NCBI RefSeq assembly: GCF_006385705.1
Contig: NZ_VFRQ01000005.1
Span: 310,001-374,000 of the forward strand
Direction of reading: 5' to 3'
DNA length: 64,000 nucleotides
From: Pontibacter mangrovi
Lineage (GTDB): Bacteria > Bacteroidota > Bacteroidia > Cytophagales > Hymenobacteraceae
In this document: in pieces, positions 26,688 through 35,658 of the stretch
Position numbering within the stretch: the first letter of the stretch is position 1
How the letters are laid out: every line of letters starts with the position of its first letter
Notes under the pieces: model-generated
Database searches by the model: none
Seen by the model: the letters and a program-made list of their open reading frames with translations, nothing else
What the model was told of the DNA's origin: nothing
Program-made: the position numbers and the translations under genes

Positions 26688-29486
26688 ATGGTAAGATTAG
26701 AACTTAAAAGGACTTTCGCCACGCTTCTGGGGCTTGTCGTGCTGTTTTCGGCACAGGCGCAGGAACTGCAGGGCATCTCGCTGAGCAGCGGAGCGAAAGG
26801 GGTAAAGGCGTTCACGGTGAAAGGCAAAGAGCTGCAGGCACCCGCAGAACTGCCGCTGGTATACTACGAGGTGGATAAAAAGGCCGCCACCAGCCTGCAG
26901 CCGGAAAAGAAGGTGCAGGTAAGCTTTGAGCAGGAGAAGGGCTTTACGCCAGGCTATAAAGGCAAGGTTACGTTCAAAAACACCTCGCCGGATACCGTGT
27001 GGCTGTCGAACGTGGTGCCGCTGGGCCGCGAGGATAAAGCAGTTTATATCACCGGCAAGGGCGAGCACCCACTTTCGCGCACGCACCTGTTTCTGCCAGG
27101 CAAGAGCCCTGTCAACGTGATCGTGCCGGATAATGCCTGGGAGCTGGGATACACCGGGCTGGAGCTTGGCAACGGGCAGGCGGTGTGCGCACTGGTGCGC
27201 CGGGACCTGGAAAGTATGGAAAAGGCCACCCGCCGCCGATTCGAAACGGTGATTGCCCCAGGCGGCTCTGTAAAGTATGATTTTTACGCCGACGCCTACA
27301 ACGGAGACTGGCAACAGGGCCTCAAAAAGATGTTCCAGGAGCGCTACCTGTACGATGTGGCCTCGTTTGACAACACCCTTTTTGAGCGCGAGGACCTGAA
27401 ATGGATTCGCCATACTTATGTGATGCACCTACTCATGGGCTGGGACAAATTTTACTACGATGACGCGGACGGCAAATTCCACCTGGAGGAGTTCCTGAAG
27501 CGCGGACAGCGGCTGTATGGCGGTGATGACGCGATCGGTATCTGGCCTACCTGGCCTACCCTTGGCCTGGACCAGCGCAACCAGTTCGACCTTTTTCGTG
27601 ACCTGCCGGGCGGTTTGGCGCAAGTGCGGCAAACGGCAGATGAGACCAGAAGTATGGGTACCGCCTTTTTCATTTGCTACAACCCCTGGGACGAAAGCAC
27701 CCGCGACGAGGGGCACATGAGTGGCATTGCCGACATCATCAAAAACACCGGTGCCGATGGGGTGGTGCTGGACACGAAAGGCTCCTCGAGCAAAGAACTG
27801 CAGGAGGCGGCAGACGAGGTGAAGAAAGGCGTGATCATGTACAGCGAGGGCATGGCCGTGCCGAAAGACATGCAGGGCATTGTTTCGGGGCGGGTGCACA
27901 ACGCGCTATACTATGCGCCCATGCTCAACCTGAACAAGTTCATCAAGCCTGAGTTTGCCATTTACCGCGTGGCTGAACTGTATAAGGAGCCGATTCAGCG
28001 GGAGTATGCGACCTCTTTCTTCAACGGCTATGGCACCGAGCTGAACATCTTCGCCCCGGGCCAGCCAAGCTGGGCGGAGGAACAGTATAACTACCTGGGC
28101 CGCACTTCCCGCATCCTGCGCGAGAACACCTATAACTTCACCTCCAAAAATTACACGCCGCTTATCCCGGTTACAGCTGATAAAGTATATGCCAACAAGT
28201 GGGTGGATGGCGACAAGGTGATCTACACCATTTACAGCATCGTGCCGGAAGGCTACAAGGATCTGTTGTTTGAGGTGCAGCCGCAGGAGGGCAGGCATTT
28301 CGTGGACCTGTGGCACCACAAAGAGCTGCAGCCGGAGAAGAAAGACGGCAAATTCTACGTAGAGGCCGAGACGGATGCTTTCCACAAGGCTTACCTGGGC
28401 ACGAACAACGAGGGCGAAGTAGACTGCATCGCCGAGCTTCCTGTTATCTTAAAAACCTCGTTAGAGAGCGACATGCTTTTGGTGAGCGCCGATAAAGGGG
28501 ACCAGATAAAGATATGGGCGGGCGTGCCGGACTATGAGAAAAAGCCGCTGGAACTGAAGCCGGGGAGCCACCAGGTGCGCCTTCTGGATCACTTTGGCCG
28601 CTTTGAGGGCAAGTTTATCATTCAGCTGTTTAACGAGGGCATTTTGCTGGACGAGAACATCGTAGAGGTGAAGCCGGGTACGCCGCGCCTGACCTCCGAA
28701 GTAGAGAAGACCACGAAAAGCGGCGGCAAGCGTGGGATGGTGAAGATCCCGGCAGGCAAATTTACCTTCAAAGCTACGCAGGGCGATGACTTTATCCCTT
28801 ACCCAAAGTATAACCAGGGCAGAACCTACCAAATGAACGCCTTTTACATGGACAAGTATCCGGTGACGAATGCCCAGTTCGAGGAGTTTTTGAACAAGAG
28901 CAAGTATACGCCCGCCGACACAGCCAACTTCCTCAAGCATTGGGTAGACGGCAAGATACCTGCCGGCACGGAAGATCACCCGGTAACCTATGTGAGCTAT
29001 GAGGATGCTAAGGCCTACGCCAAGTGGGCCGGCAAAAGGCTGCCAACCGAGGTGGAGTGGCAGTACGCCGCCCAAACACCAGACGGAAGGGCCTGGCCTT
29101 GGAGTGCGAAAACAGACAACATCCGCCGCGAGGAAGAGCCCATAACCGGCACCCTGACGGTGTTCAAGATCAAAGGGATAGATCCGGCCTATGCCAACCT
29201 CGGCAACGGGAAGCTAGACCCGGTAGGCTCTTATCCGAAAGGGAAGAACCCCTACGGGCTGCAGGACCTGGTAGGCTCAGTATGGCAACTCACCAACGAT
29301 GAATACAGAAATGGTTCCTATGATTACGTCATCATGAAGGGCGGCTCTTACTATAACCCCACCTCCAGCTGGTGGTATGTGCAGGGCGGGCCGCGCGAGC
29401 TGCACTACCGGCAGTTCCTACTCCGGGTGTCCGAAGGCTTCGAAAGAAACGCGACCGTGGGCTTCCGCTGCGTGAAGGATAACTAA
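26688..29486 (+). CDS. TIM-barrel glycosidase-like protein fused to a sulfatase-modifying-factor-like domain
   Basis: This 932-aa secreted protein has a signal ending near SAQAQ. Residues about 30-220 form a beta-sandwich. Residues about 225-480 look like a TIM-barrel glycosidase (GWDKFYYDD, GADGVVLDTKGSSS, VIMYSEG, with an acidic residue at the end of each predicted strand), followed by Ig-like material. From about residue 683 there is a complete FGE-sulfatase/SUMF1-like domain (MVKIPAGKF, MDKYPVTNAQFEEFL, WAGKRLPTEVEWQYAA, GFRCVKDN). The CxxxxC catalytic cysteines of true formylglycine-generating enzyme are missing: the corresponding RELHYRQFLLRVSEGFERN segment has none. The domain is therefore probably a binding module. 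No sulfatase is encoded nearby. Confidence 0.75.
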   Translation: MVRLELKRTFATLLGLVVLFSAQAQELQGISLSSGAKGVKAFTVKGKELQAPAELPLVYYEVDKKAATSLQPEKKVQVSFEQEKGFTPGYKGKVTFKNTSPDTVWLSNVVPLGREDKAVYITGKGEHPLSRTHLFLPGKSPVNVIVPDNAWELGYTGLELGNGQAVCALVRRDLESMEKATRRRFETVIAPGGSVKYDFYADAYNGDWQQGLKKMFQERYLYDVASFDNTLFEREDLKWIRHTYVMHLLMGWDKFYYDDADGKFHLEEFLKRGQRLYGGDDAIGIWPTWPTLGLDQRNQFDLFRDLPGGLAQVRQTADETRSMGTAFFICYNPWDESTRDEGHMSGIADIIKNTGADGVVLDTKGSSSKELQEAADEVKKGVIMYSEGMAVPKDMQGIVSGRVHNALYYAPMLNLNKFIKPEFAIYRVAELYKEPIQREYATSFFNGYGTELNIFAPGQPSWAEEQYNYLGRTSRILRENTYNFTSKNYTPLIPVTADKVYANKWVDGDKVIYTIYSIVPEGYKDLLFEVQPQEGRHFVDLWHHKELQPEKKDGKFYVEAETDAFHKAYLGTNNEGEVDCIAELPVILKTSLESDMLLVSADKGDQIKIWAGVPDYEKKPLELKPGSHQVRLLDHFGRFEGKFIIQLFNEGILLDENIVEVKPGTPRLTSEVEKTTKSGGKRGMVKIPAGKFTFKATQGDDFIPYPKYNQGRTYQMNAFYMDKYPVTNAQFEEFLNKSKYTPADTANFLKHWVDGKIPAGTEDHPVTYVSYEDAKAYAKWAGKRLPTEVEWQYAAQTPDGRAWPWSAKTDNIRREEEPITGTLTVFKIKGIDPAYANLGNGKLDPVGSYPKGKNPYGLQDLVGSVWQLTNDEYRNGSYDYVIMKGGSYYNPTSSWWYVQGGPRELHYRQFLLRVSEGFERNATVGFRCVKDN

Positions 29487-29493
29487 AGAAAAT

Positions 29494-29560
29494 TGCAGTC
29501 TCCGTGTTGCGTCAAGTATGGCAGGATAAGAAGCCGGAAAGATGCTGCGCGGAGACTGCA
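29494..29560 (+). other. Long-looped inverted repeat in the 139-bp gap
   Basis: TGCAGTCTCCG (29494-29504) and CGGAGACTGCA (29550-29560) are perfect 11-bp inverted arms enclosing 45 nt, and the inner flanks also partly pair. It may be an operon-internal attenuator or RNA-stabilising hairpin; there is only a short T-run after it. Confidence 0.45.
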
Positions 29561-29625
29561 TCCTTTAAGAAAGAGCCTCATTTGGGGGCAGCTGTTTTTG
29601 AAAATCTTAGCTTTAAGAACTAACT

Positions 29626-30804
29626 ATGAAAATCGGAAAATTCATTGCTCCCTGCCTTTATCTCTTGCTGGCAGCATCCTGCAATAACCAAACAGATAAC
29701 ACCACGGCAGGCACCTCGGTAGAAGAGAGCGCCTCAGAAAGCAAACTGAAAAGCACACTGGACCCGGCAAACTTTGAAAGGGAGCTGGACGGAAAACAGG
29801 TGCAGTTATACTTCCTCAAAAACAAGAACGGACTGGAGATGGCGGTAACCAACTACGGGGCCAAAGTGGTGTCGTTGCTGGTGCCGGATAAGGATGGCAA
29901 AATGGAGGATGTGGTGCTGGGCTTTGATAACCTGGACGGCTACCTGAACGCTAACGAGCCATACTTTGGGGCAGCGATCGGCCGCTACGGGAACCGCATT
30001 GCCAATGGCAAATTCACCTTGGACGGGAAACAGTATAAGCTTGCCACCAACAACGCCCCCAACCATCTGCACGGCGGCACTAAAGGCTTTAACGCGCAGG
30101 TGTGGGATGCCAAACAGGTGAACGACCAGACGATCGAGTTCACGCGCCTTTCGCCAGACGGAGAGGAAGGCTACCCGGGCAACCTGCAGGTGAAGATGGT
30201 CTACACCCTCACCGACGACAATGCCTTTAAGATCACCTATGACGCCAGCACCGACCAGCCCACGCCCATCAACCTGACCCACCATTCCTTTTTCAACCTG
30301 CACGGCGCCGGCAAAGGAAGTATAAACGACCATGTGCTGATGATCAATGCCGATGCCTATACACCGGTGGATGAGACGCTGATCCCTACAGGAAAGCTCG
30401 AAAAAGTGGCGGGTACGCCGATGGATTTCCGGGAGCCTACCGAGATCGGCAAAAGGGTGGAAGATGACTTTGAACAGCTGAAGTTCGGGAAAGGCTACGA
30501 CCATAACTGGGTGCTGAAAGACAGCAGCAACAGCCAAAAACTGGCCGCCACAGTATGGGAGCCAACGAGCGGCAGGTACATGGAAGTATACACCACAGAG
30601 CCTGGACTGCAGTTTTACGGCGGCAATTTCCTGGATGGCAAGGACAAAGGCAAAGGCGACAAACCCTATGAGTTCCGGTCGGCGTTTTGCCTGGAGACGC
30701 AGCATTTTCCCGACTCTCCGAACCAGCCGAACTTTCCTTCCACCATACTTCAACCCGGGGAGCAGTACCAGCACACCGCTATCTACAAGTTTTCGGTAAA
30801 GTAG
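29626..30804 (+). CDS. galM: Aldose 1-epimerase (mutarotase), lipoprotein form
   Basis: This 392-aa protein has a lipoprotein signal (LLLAASC, Cys19), so it acts outside the cytoplasm. Family motifs are GRYGNRIANGKF, NHLHGGTKGF, the catalytic histidine segment NLTHHSFFNL and the catalytic Glu in FCLETQHFPD. It interconverts alpha- and beta-anomers of galactose or glucose, preparing free sugar for the symporter and galactokinase encoded downstream. The length is typical for GalM plus a lipoprotein leader. Confidence 0.92.
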   Translation: MKIGKFIAPCLYLLLAASCNNQTDNTTAGTSVEESASESKLKSTLDPANFERELDGKQVQLYFLKNKNGLEMAVTNYGAKVVSLLVPDKDGKMEDVVLGFDNLDGYLNANEPYFGAAIGRYGNRIANGKFTLDGKQYKLATNNAPNHLHGGTKGFNAQVWDAKQVNDQTIEFTRLSPDGEEGYPGNLQVKMVYTLTDDNAFKITYDASTDQPTPINLTHHSFFNLHGAGKGSINDHVLMINADAYTPVDETLIPTGKLEKVAGTPMDFREPTEIGKRVEDDFEQLKFGKGYDHNWVLKDSSNSQKLAATVWEPTSGRYMEVYTTEPGLQFYGGNFLDGKDKGKGDKPYEFRSAFCLETQHFPDSPNQPNFPSTILQPGEQYQHTAIYKFSVK

Positions 30805-30834
30805 CAGCTCCCGGATTACCTTACCCTAAAACGC

Positions 30835-33800
30835 ATGAGAAGACCTCTGTTTATACTTTTGCTGGCGCTTCTGAGCACCTTTACTTACGCCCAGAAAAAC
30901 CACCCTACACAACAGATAAAAATAGGCCTGGTAGCTAGCGCCCTGCCCGCCGACGAACAGGCAGTTGTGGAGGCCTTTCTGCAGGACCAACAGGATTTTG
31001 AAACGGTAGCACTGCGCCTGGACCAGCTCAAAAAGGGCAGAGCCTTAAAGAAAGCGGGCGTTACGCATGTATGGCTCCACAAGCTTTCCCCGGATGGTAG
31101 CACAAAACAGGAAGTAGCGGCCGGAAAAACGCTGAAGGAGTTTGTGCAGAACGGCGGCAACCTTATTCTCTCAATGGAGGCTGTGCGCTTACTCAACGAC
31201 TGGGGCATTGAAAAGCATTCGTTTGAGGTGAAGACAGACACCGTGAAGGACGAAGGATTTGGGCGCCCGCTTGGGTTTCACGCGTTCAAATCGCATCCTG
31301 TTTTTGAGGGGCTGCACGGCGGCGCCTACCCCTGGAAAGCGAAGAAGGACCACGTGATCCGGAAGATAGGCTTTTTTGAGAACAGCCTGCCGGATACAAC
31401 CATCGCGAAGGTGATCGGCACGGAGTGGACGTACATCACCTTCCATGAAAACAACAAGCTTGTGCTGGAGTACACGCTCGGCAAAGGAAAGATCATCGCC
31501 GTGGGGGCCTATTCATACTTTGCCCCCGCAAACTTTAACACGCTGCAACTCCACCGCTTCTACCGCAACCTGTTCCGCTATACGGCCGGGCAGATAGAGG
31601 GCATCGAGCCGCGCTACTGGAACTATGCTGCCCAACAGGTAGTGGCCTTGGAAAGTGATTTTCCGCAGACGGGCCTTGTGCAGGCCACCAAATGGCAGCT
31701 GCCGGAGCTGACGCTGCAGCTGGAGAAACAGCAGGCCACGGAGGATTTCGTCAGCCTGGCCGGCCGGCGGATGCTGGTGATGGGGAAGCAGAAAGGCGGC
31801 ATCGATGAGATCTGGTCGCACCCGTTCATGTCGTTTAGGGATGTGGCGACCGGCGTGCTGATGAAGGGAGCTGACTCGGTGGTATGGCTGAACGAGCTGA
31901 CACCCGCTGTCACCATTTCGCCGGAGCTGTTGATTAGGAAATATACTATAAACGGGGCTGTCATCCGCGAAATCACCACCGTGGCCATGGACAAGCCGGT
32001 GGCCGCTGTGCACTACGAGTGGGAGAGCGCCGCGATCGATAAGATCTTCATCAGGTATACTTCAAACTTCCGCTACATGTGGCCATACTCTTCCAAAGCC
32101 ACCAACTCCATTCACTTTGCCTGGTCCCCGGAAATGAACGCTGCCGTAGGCTCTGCCCAGGGCGGCGACCTGGCCAGTGTCATGGGCTTTAGCAGCAAAC
32201 CGCAAAAGTATACTTTGGGACAATTCGATGGTTTCAAGTATAGAAACGGAATGTACACAGGAAAGAAAACTGACCTGATCCAACTGAGTGGCCTTTTCAG
32301 TTTTGATGCCGCCGATGCCCAGGGAAAACTGAGCGCCTACCTGGTGGCCGGCAGCGAGGGGCTGGACAACACACTGCAGCTGTACGACCAGGAATCGAAG
32401 GAATTTAACAGCCTTTTCAAAAAGTCCTCCGCATACTTTGCAAACCTCTTGCGCAACAGCCTGATCGTAACTACCCCGGATAAGGAGTTCAACACAGGGT
32501 ATAAATGGGCACTGGCGCGGACAGACCAGTTTCTGCAGGAAACCCCTGGCCTGGGCACCTCGCTCATGGCCGGCTTTGGCACCACGGCCCGCGGCTGGGG
32601 CGGCGGACAAAAGATAAGCGGCCGGCCCGGCTACGCTTGGTATTTCGGGAGGGATGCCCAGTGGAGCGGCATGGCCATCAACGCCTATGGCGGGCATCAG
32701 ATGGTGAAGAAAGCGCTGGATGTGTTTGTGAAGTACCAGGACCTGACCGGTAAAATTTACCACGAGCTCACCTCCAGCGGGGCGGTGCATTATGACGCTT
32801 CCGACGCGACGCCGCTGTATGTGGTGCTGGCGGCGCATTACCTGAAATATTCCGGCGACCTAGACTATATCCGCTCGATCTGGCCATCCTTAAAAAAGGC
32901 AATGGATTTTTGCTACAGCACCGACACCGACAGGGATGGCTTGATAGAGATCACGAACGTGGGGCATGGCTGGATAGAAGGTGGTCCGCTGTTTGGCGCG
33001 CATACCGAGATTTACCTGGCCGGCAGCTGGGTGGCCGCGTTGGATGCTGCCGCTTACATGTCCGGAATGCTGGAGAACCAAAGCCTGGCAAAAGGCTATA
33101 GCCAGGACGCAGCAAACGTGCGCCAGATCATCGACAGGGAATTTTGGGACACCAAGGGCGAGTACTTCTACAACGGCAAAATGCGCGACGGCAGTTTTAT
33201 GCAGGAAGAAACCATGCTGTCGAGCGTTCCCATCTACTTCAATGCGGTGGCTGATCCGGCAAAAGCCGCTAAAACAACGGCTTCTTTTTCCCGGAACGAC
33301 TATGCAACCGACTGGGGCCTGAGGATTCTGCCGGAGAGCAGCGACAAGTTTAACCCCAAGGCCTATCACGCAGGTATGGTGTGGCCGCTGTTCAGTGGCT
33401 TTGTAGCGCTGGCAGAGTATAAAACCGGCAAGTACGTGAGCGGCTTTACCCACACGATGAACAATTTGCTGTTGTACCAGCACTACGGTTTGGGCAGCGC
33501 CGAAGAAACCCTCCACGGATCTGAGTATAAACCCGCTGGCGTATGCTACCAGCAAGGCTGGTCCGAAACCATGGTGCTTCAGCCTGTTTTGGAGGGCATG
33601 CTGGGGCTGGCCCCGGACGCGCTGGCAAACCAAATTGCTTTTTCCCCGCGCTTCCCCTGGCACTGGAACGAGGTGCAGGTGGATAACATCCAGTTTGGGG
33701 AGCATCGGGCAAGCGTACTAATGCAGCGCACGGCAACCTCTACCAAGTATGATTTTAAGTATAAACCGGATGACAAAGGCTTTGACCTGATCTTCTCTCC

Positions 33801-34248
33801 GGGCGTGCTCCCGGGAGCACGCATTCAAAAAGTGCTGGTAAACGGGAAAGAGGTAAAGTTCGCACAGGAAGGCAAACCGGAAAGTATGCAGCTGCGCCTG
33901 CAGCCAATCCGCATCACCGGCCAAACCACCGTGGAGATTGTGCAGGAGGGAGGCATAGGCGTCTTGCCTCTCATCAACAAGCCTGCCCCGGGCGACACGA
34001 ACAAGGGCGCGAAAATCGTGGGCGAGACCCTGGGCGGAACGAAGTATACCGTAGCCCTGGAAGGCTTATCCGGCAAAACGTACCAGTTCGAAGTGCTTTC
34101 CAATGATAATGTAAAATCTGTGGCAAACGGCAAGATCCTCCGCAGGAAAGGCAACGTGTATACTATGCAGGCAACCATGCCGGAAGTCTCCGAGAAGTAT
34201 GCTACGCAGCAGGTAACGTTCGAATTACAGGAGCAGCCGCGTTTGTGA
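30835..34248 (+). CDS. Large secreted (alpha/alpha)6 glycosidase, debranching-enzyme-like
   Basis: This 1137-aa protein has a Sec signal (FILLLALLSTFTYA|Q). Residues about 25-250 form a flavodoxin/glutamine-amidotransferase-like domain (GGNLILSMEAVRLLNDWG, GKGKIIAVGAYSYFAP). A beta-sandwich follows to about residue 555. The (alpha/alpha)6 barrel (about 560-940) resembles amylo-alpha-1,6-glucosidase (YAWYFGRDAQWSG, DRDGLIEITNVGHGWIEGG, DWGLRILPESS), and the protein ends in beta domains. Candidate catalytic acids are the Asp in GRDAQW and the Glu in GWIEGG. The gene sits 30 nt after galM. Substrate is unknown; alpha-linked side chains of the glycan are a reasonable guess. Confidence 0.75.
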   Translation: MRRPLFILLLALLSTFTYAQKNHPTQQIKIGLVASALPADEQAVVEAFLQDQQDFETVALRLDQLKKGRALKKAGVTHVWLHKLSPDGSTKQEVAAGKTLKEFVQNGGNLILSMEAVRLLNDWGIEKHSFEVKTDTVKDEGFGRPLGFHAFKSHPVFEGLHGGAYPWKAKKDHVIRKIGFFENSLPDTTIAKVIGTEWTYITFHENNKLVLEYTLGKGKIIAVGAYSYFAPANFNTLQLHRFYRNLFRYTAGQIEGIEPRYWNYAAQQVVALESDFPQTGLVQATKWQLPELTLQLEKQQATEDFVSLAGRRMLVMGKQKGGIDEIWSHPFMSFRDVATGVLMKGADSVVWLNELTPAVTISPELLIRKYTINGAVIREITTVAMDKPVAAVHYEWESAAIDKIFIRYTSNFRYMWPYSSKATNSIHFAWSPEMNAAVGSAQGGDLASVMGFSSKPQKYTLGQFDGFKYRNGMYTGKKTDLIQLSGLFSFDAADAQGKLSAYLVAGSEGLDNTLQLYDQESKEFNSLFKKSSAYFANLLRNSLIVTTPDKEFNTGYKWALARTDQFLQETPGLGTSLMAGFGTTARGWGGGQKISGRPGYAWYFGRDAQWSGMAINAYGGHQMVKKALDVFVKYQDLTGKIYHELTSSGAVHYDASDATPLYVVLAAHYLKYSGDLDYIRSIWPSLKKAMDFCYSTDTDRDGLIEITNVGHGWIEGGPLFGAHTEIYLAGSWVAALDAAAYMSGMLENQSLAKGYSQDAANVRQIIDREFWDTKGEYFYNGKMRDGSFMQEETMLSSVPIYFNAVADPAKAAKTTASFSRNDYATDWGLRILPESSDKFNPKAYHAGMVWPLFSGFVALAEYKTGKYVSGFTHTMNNLLLYQHYGLGSAEETLHGSEYKPAGVCYQQGWSETMVLQPVLEGMLGLAPDALANQIAFSPRFPWHWNEVQVDNIQFGEHRASVLMQRTATSTKYDFKYKPDDKGFDLIFSPGVLPGARIQKVLVNGKEVKFAQEGKPESMQLRLQPIRITGQTTVEIVQEGGIGVLPLINKPAPGDTNKGAKIVGETLGGTKYTVALEGLSGKTYQFEVLSNDNVKSVANGKILRRKGNVYTMQATMPEVSEKYATQQVTFELQEQPRL

Positions 34249-34271
34249 AGCCGGATGTTTGTGTATCTTTA
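34242..34271 (+). promoter_or_regulatory. Possible internal promoter before the PHP gene
   Basis: TTTG at 34242-34245 and TATCTTTA at 34264-34271 (one mismatch from TAnnTTTG) are separated by 18 bp, a usual -33/-7 spacing in Bacteroidetes. The predicted transcript start lies about 60 nt before the ATG at 34339, which supports that start rather than the one at 34276. Confidence 0.4.
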
Positions 34272-34338
34272 GGAGGTGCATCGGCTTTTGCCCGGCTCAT
34301 ACTTTAAAAACTTATTATCTGAACCCACTTTTACACTA

Positions 34339-35535
34339 ATGCGCTACATTCTCCTACTCCTCCTTCTTCTGCCGCTCACCCAACTGCAGGCACAGGAGGC
34401 GACCAAAAAATGGTATAAGGGCAACACCCATACCCACTCTTACTGGAGCGATGGGGACGACTTCCCGGAGATGATCATGGACTGGTACAAAACTCACGGC
34501 TACGACTTTATCTCGCTCTCCGACCACAACACTCTGGCAGCCGGAGAAAAGTGGAAAGCCATCCCGAAGCACCCTTTCCGGCAACGGCGCTTTGAGGAGT
34601 ACCTGGAGAAGTATGGCAGCGAGTGGGTCACCTATAAAACGGATTCTGCCGGGCAGATCAGCGTAAAGTTGAAAACCCTGGAGGAGTACCGGCCTTTGTT
34701 CGAGGAAGCGGAAAAGTTCCTGATCATACAGGCTGAGGAGGTGTCGGACGGCTATGATGGCAAGCCGATCCACATGGGGGCCATCAATGTAAAGGAAGTG
34801 ATCAAACCGCAGGGAGGCAACAGCGTGGCCGAGGTGATGCAGAACAACCTGGACGCGGTGTATGCGCAGCGGGAGCGAACCGGTCAGCCGATGTTTGCCC
34901 ACATCAACCACCCTAACTTTGGCTGGGCGATAAAGCTGGAGGACATGGCGCACCTGAAAGGCGATCGCTTTTTTGAAGTATACAACGGCCACCCGCACGT
35001 GCACAACTACGGCGATTCCACCACGATGGGCATGGAAGAGCTTTGGGACAGGTTGCTTATACTTTACCTGCACCAGGGCGAGCCGCTTTTGTACGGTTTA
35101 GCCACCGATGACGCGCATAATTATCTGAAGAGCGGCGCTGGCCTGTCGAACCCTGGGCGCGGGTGGCTTATGGTGAAGGCCACGGATCTATCGGCAGCGG
35201 CCCTTATCGAGGCCATGGAGCAAGGCGATTTTTACGCCACAACCGGTGTGGAACTGGAGGATGTCCGCTTCCGCAAAAACGCGTTGGAGGTTTCGGTGAA
35301 GCCTGAAGCTGGTGTCAGCTACACCATCCAGTTTTGGGGAGCAAAGAAAACGGCCGATGGCAAAGAGCAGGGCGGTGCGTTGCTGAAGGAGGTGCAAGGC
35401 AGTCACGCAAAGTATAAACTGCGGAAAAAAGACCTGTACGTACGGGCAAAAGTCATCTCCTCCAAACCCAAAGAAAACCCCTACCAGGCAGGCGACATGG
35501 AGACAGCCTGGGTGCAACCGGTTACAGCCCGCTAA
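34339..35535 (+). CDS. Secreted PHP-domain phosphoesterase-like protein
   Basis: This protein is 398 aa from the ATG at 34339, which opens a clear signal peptide (MRYILLLLLLLPLTQLQAQ); an in-frame start at 34276 would bury it. The PHP/CehA-type metal site is visible as NTHTHSYWSDG, SLSDHNTLA, a later HINHPNFGW and an ATDDAHNY segment. PHP proteins hydrolyse phosphoesters using two or three metal ions. In sugar loci they may dephosphorylate sugars or cyclic esters in the periplasm. A C-terminal Ig-like piece (VKPEAGVSYTIQFWG) follows. The substrate is unknown. Confidence 0.82.
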   Translation: MRYILLLLLLLPLTQLQAQEATKKWYKGNTHTHSYWSDGDDFPEMIMDWYKTHGYDFISLSDHNTLAAGEKWKAIPKHPFRQRRFEEYLEKYGSEWVTYKTDSAGQISVKLKTLEEYRPLFEEAEKFLIIQAEEVSDGYDGKPIHMGAINVKEVIKPQGGNSVAEVMQNNLDAVYAQRERTGQPMFAHINHPNFGWAIKLEDMAHLKGDRFFEVYNGHPHVHNYGDSTTMGMEELWDRLLILYLHQGEPLLYGLATDDAHNYLKSGAGLSNPGRGWLMVKATDLSAAALIEAMEQGDFYATTGVELEDVRFRKNALEVSVKPEAGVSYTIQFWGAKKTADGKEQGGALLKEVQGSHAKYKLRKKDLYVRAKVISSKPKENPYQAGDMETAWVQPVTAR

Positions 35536-35623
35536 GTATAACTGGGTTTTTTGCGTTTTGTGCAAAGAATACGCAGCTGCTGTTTCTATTGCTAAGGTAA
35601 TTTAATTATACTGACATGGAGGC

Positions 35624-35631
35624 TATATTTG
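35624..35631 (+). promoter_or_regulatory. Consensus -7 box for galK
   Basis: TATATTTG exactly matches TAnnTTTG, 28 bp before the galK ATG at 35659. It overlaps the alternative TTG start at 35629, which argues against that longer reading. Confidence 0.6.
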
Positions 35632-35658
35632 CAGACCTTCCGTTATACGTTACAAGCG

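Noticed and set aside
26688-29486. Functional formylglycine-generating enzyme
   Set aside because: The C-terminal domain has the overall fold motifs but lacks the catalytic cysteine pair, and there is no sulfatase gene nearby.
35629-35658. Upstream TTG start for galK
   Set aside because: It overlaps the consensus -7 box TATATTTG, and the family N-terminus begins at the ATG at 35659.
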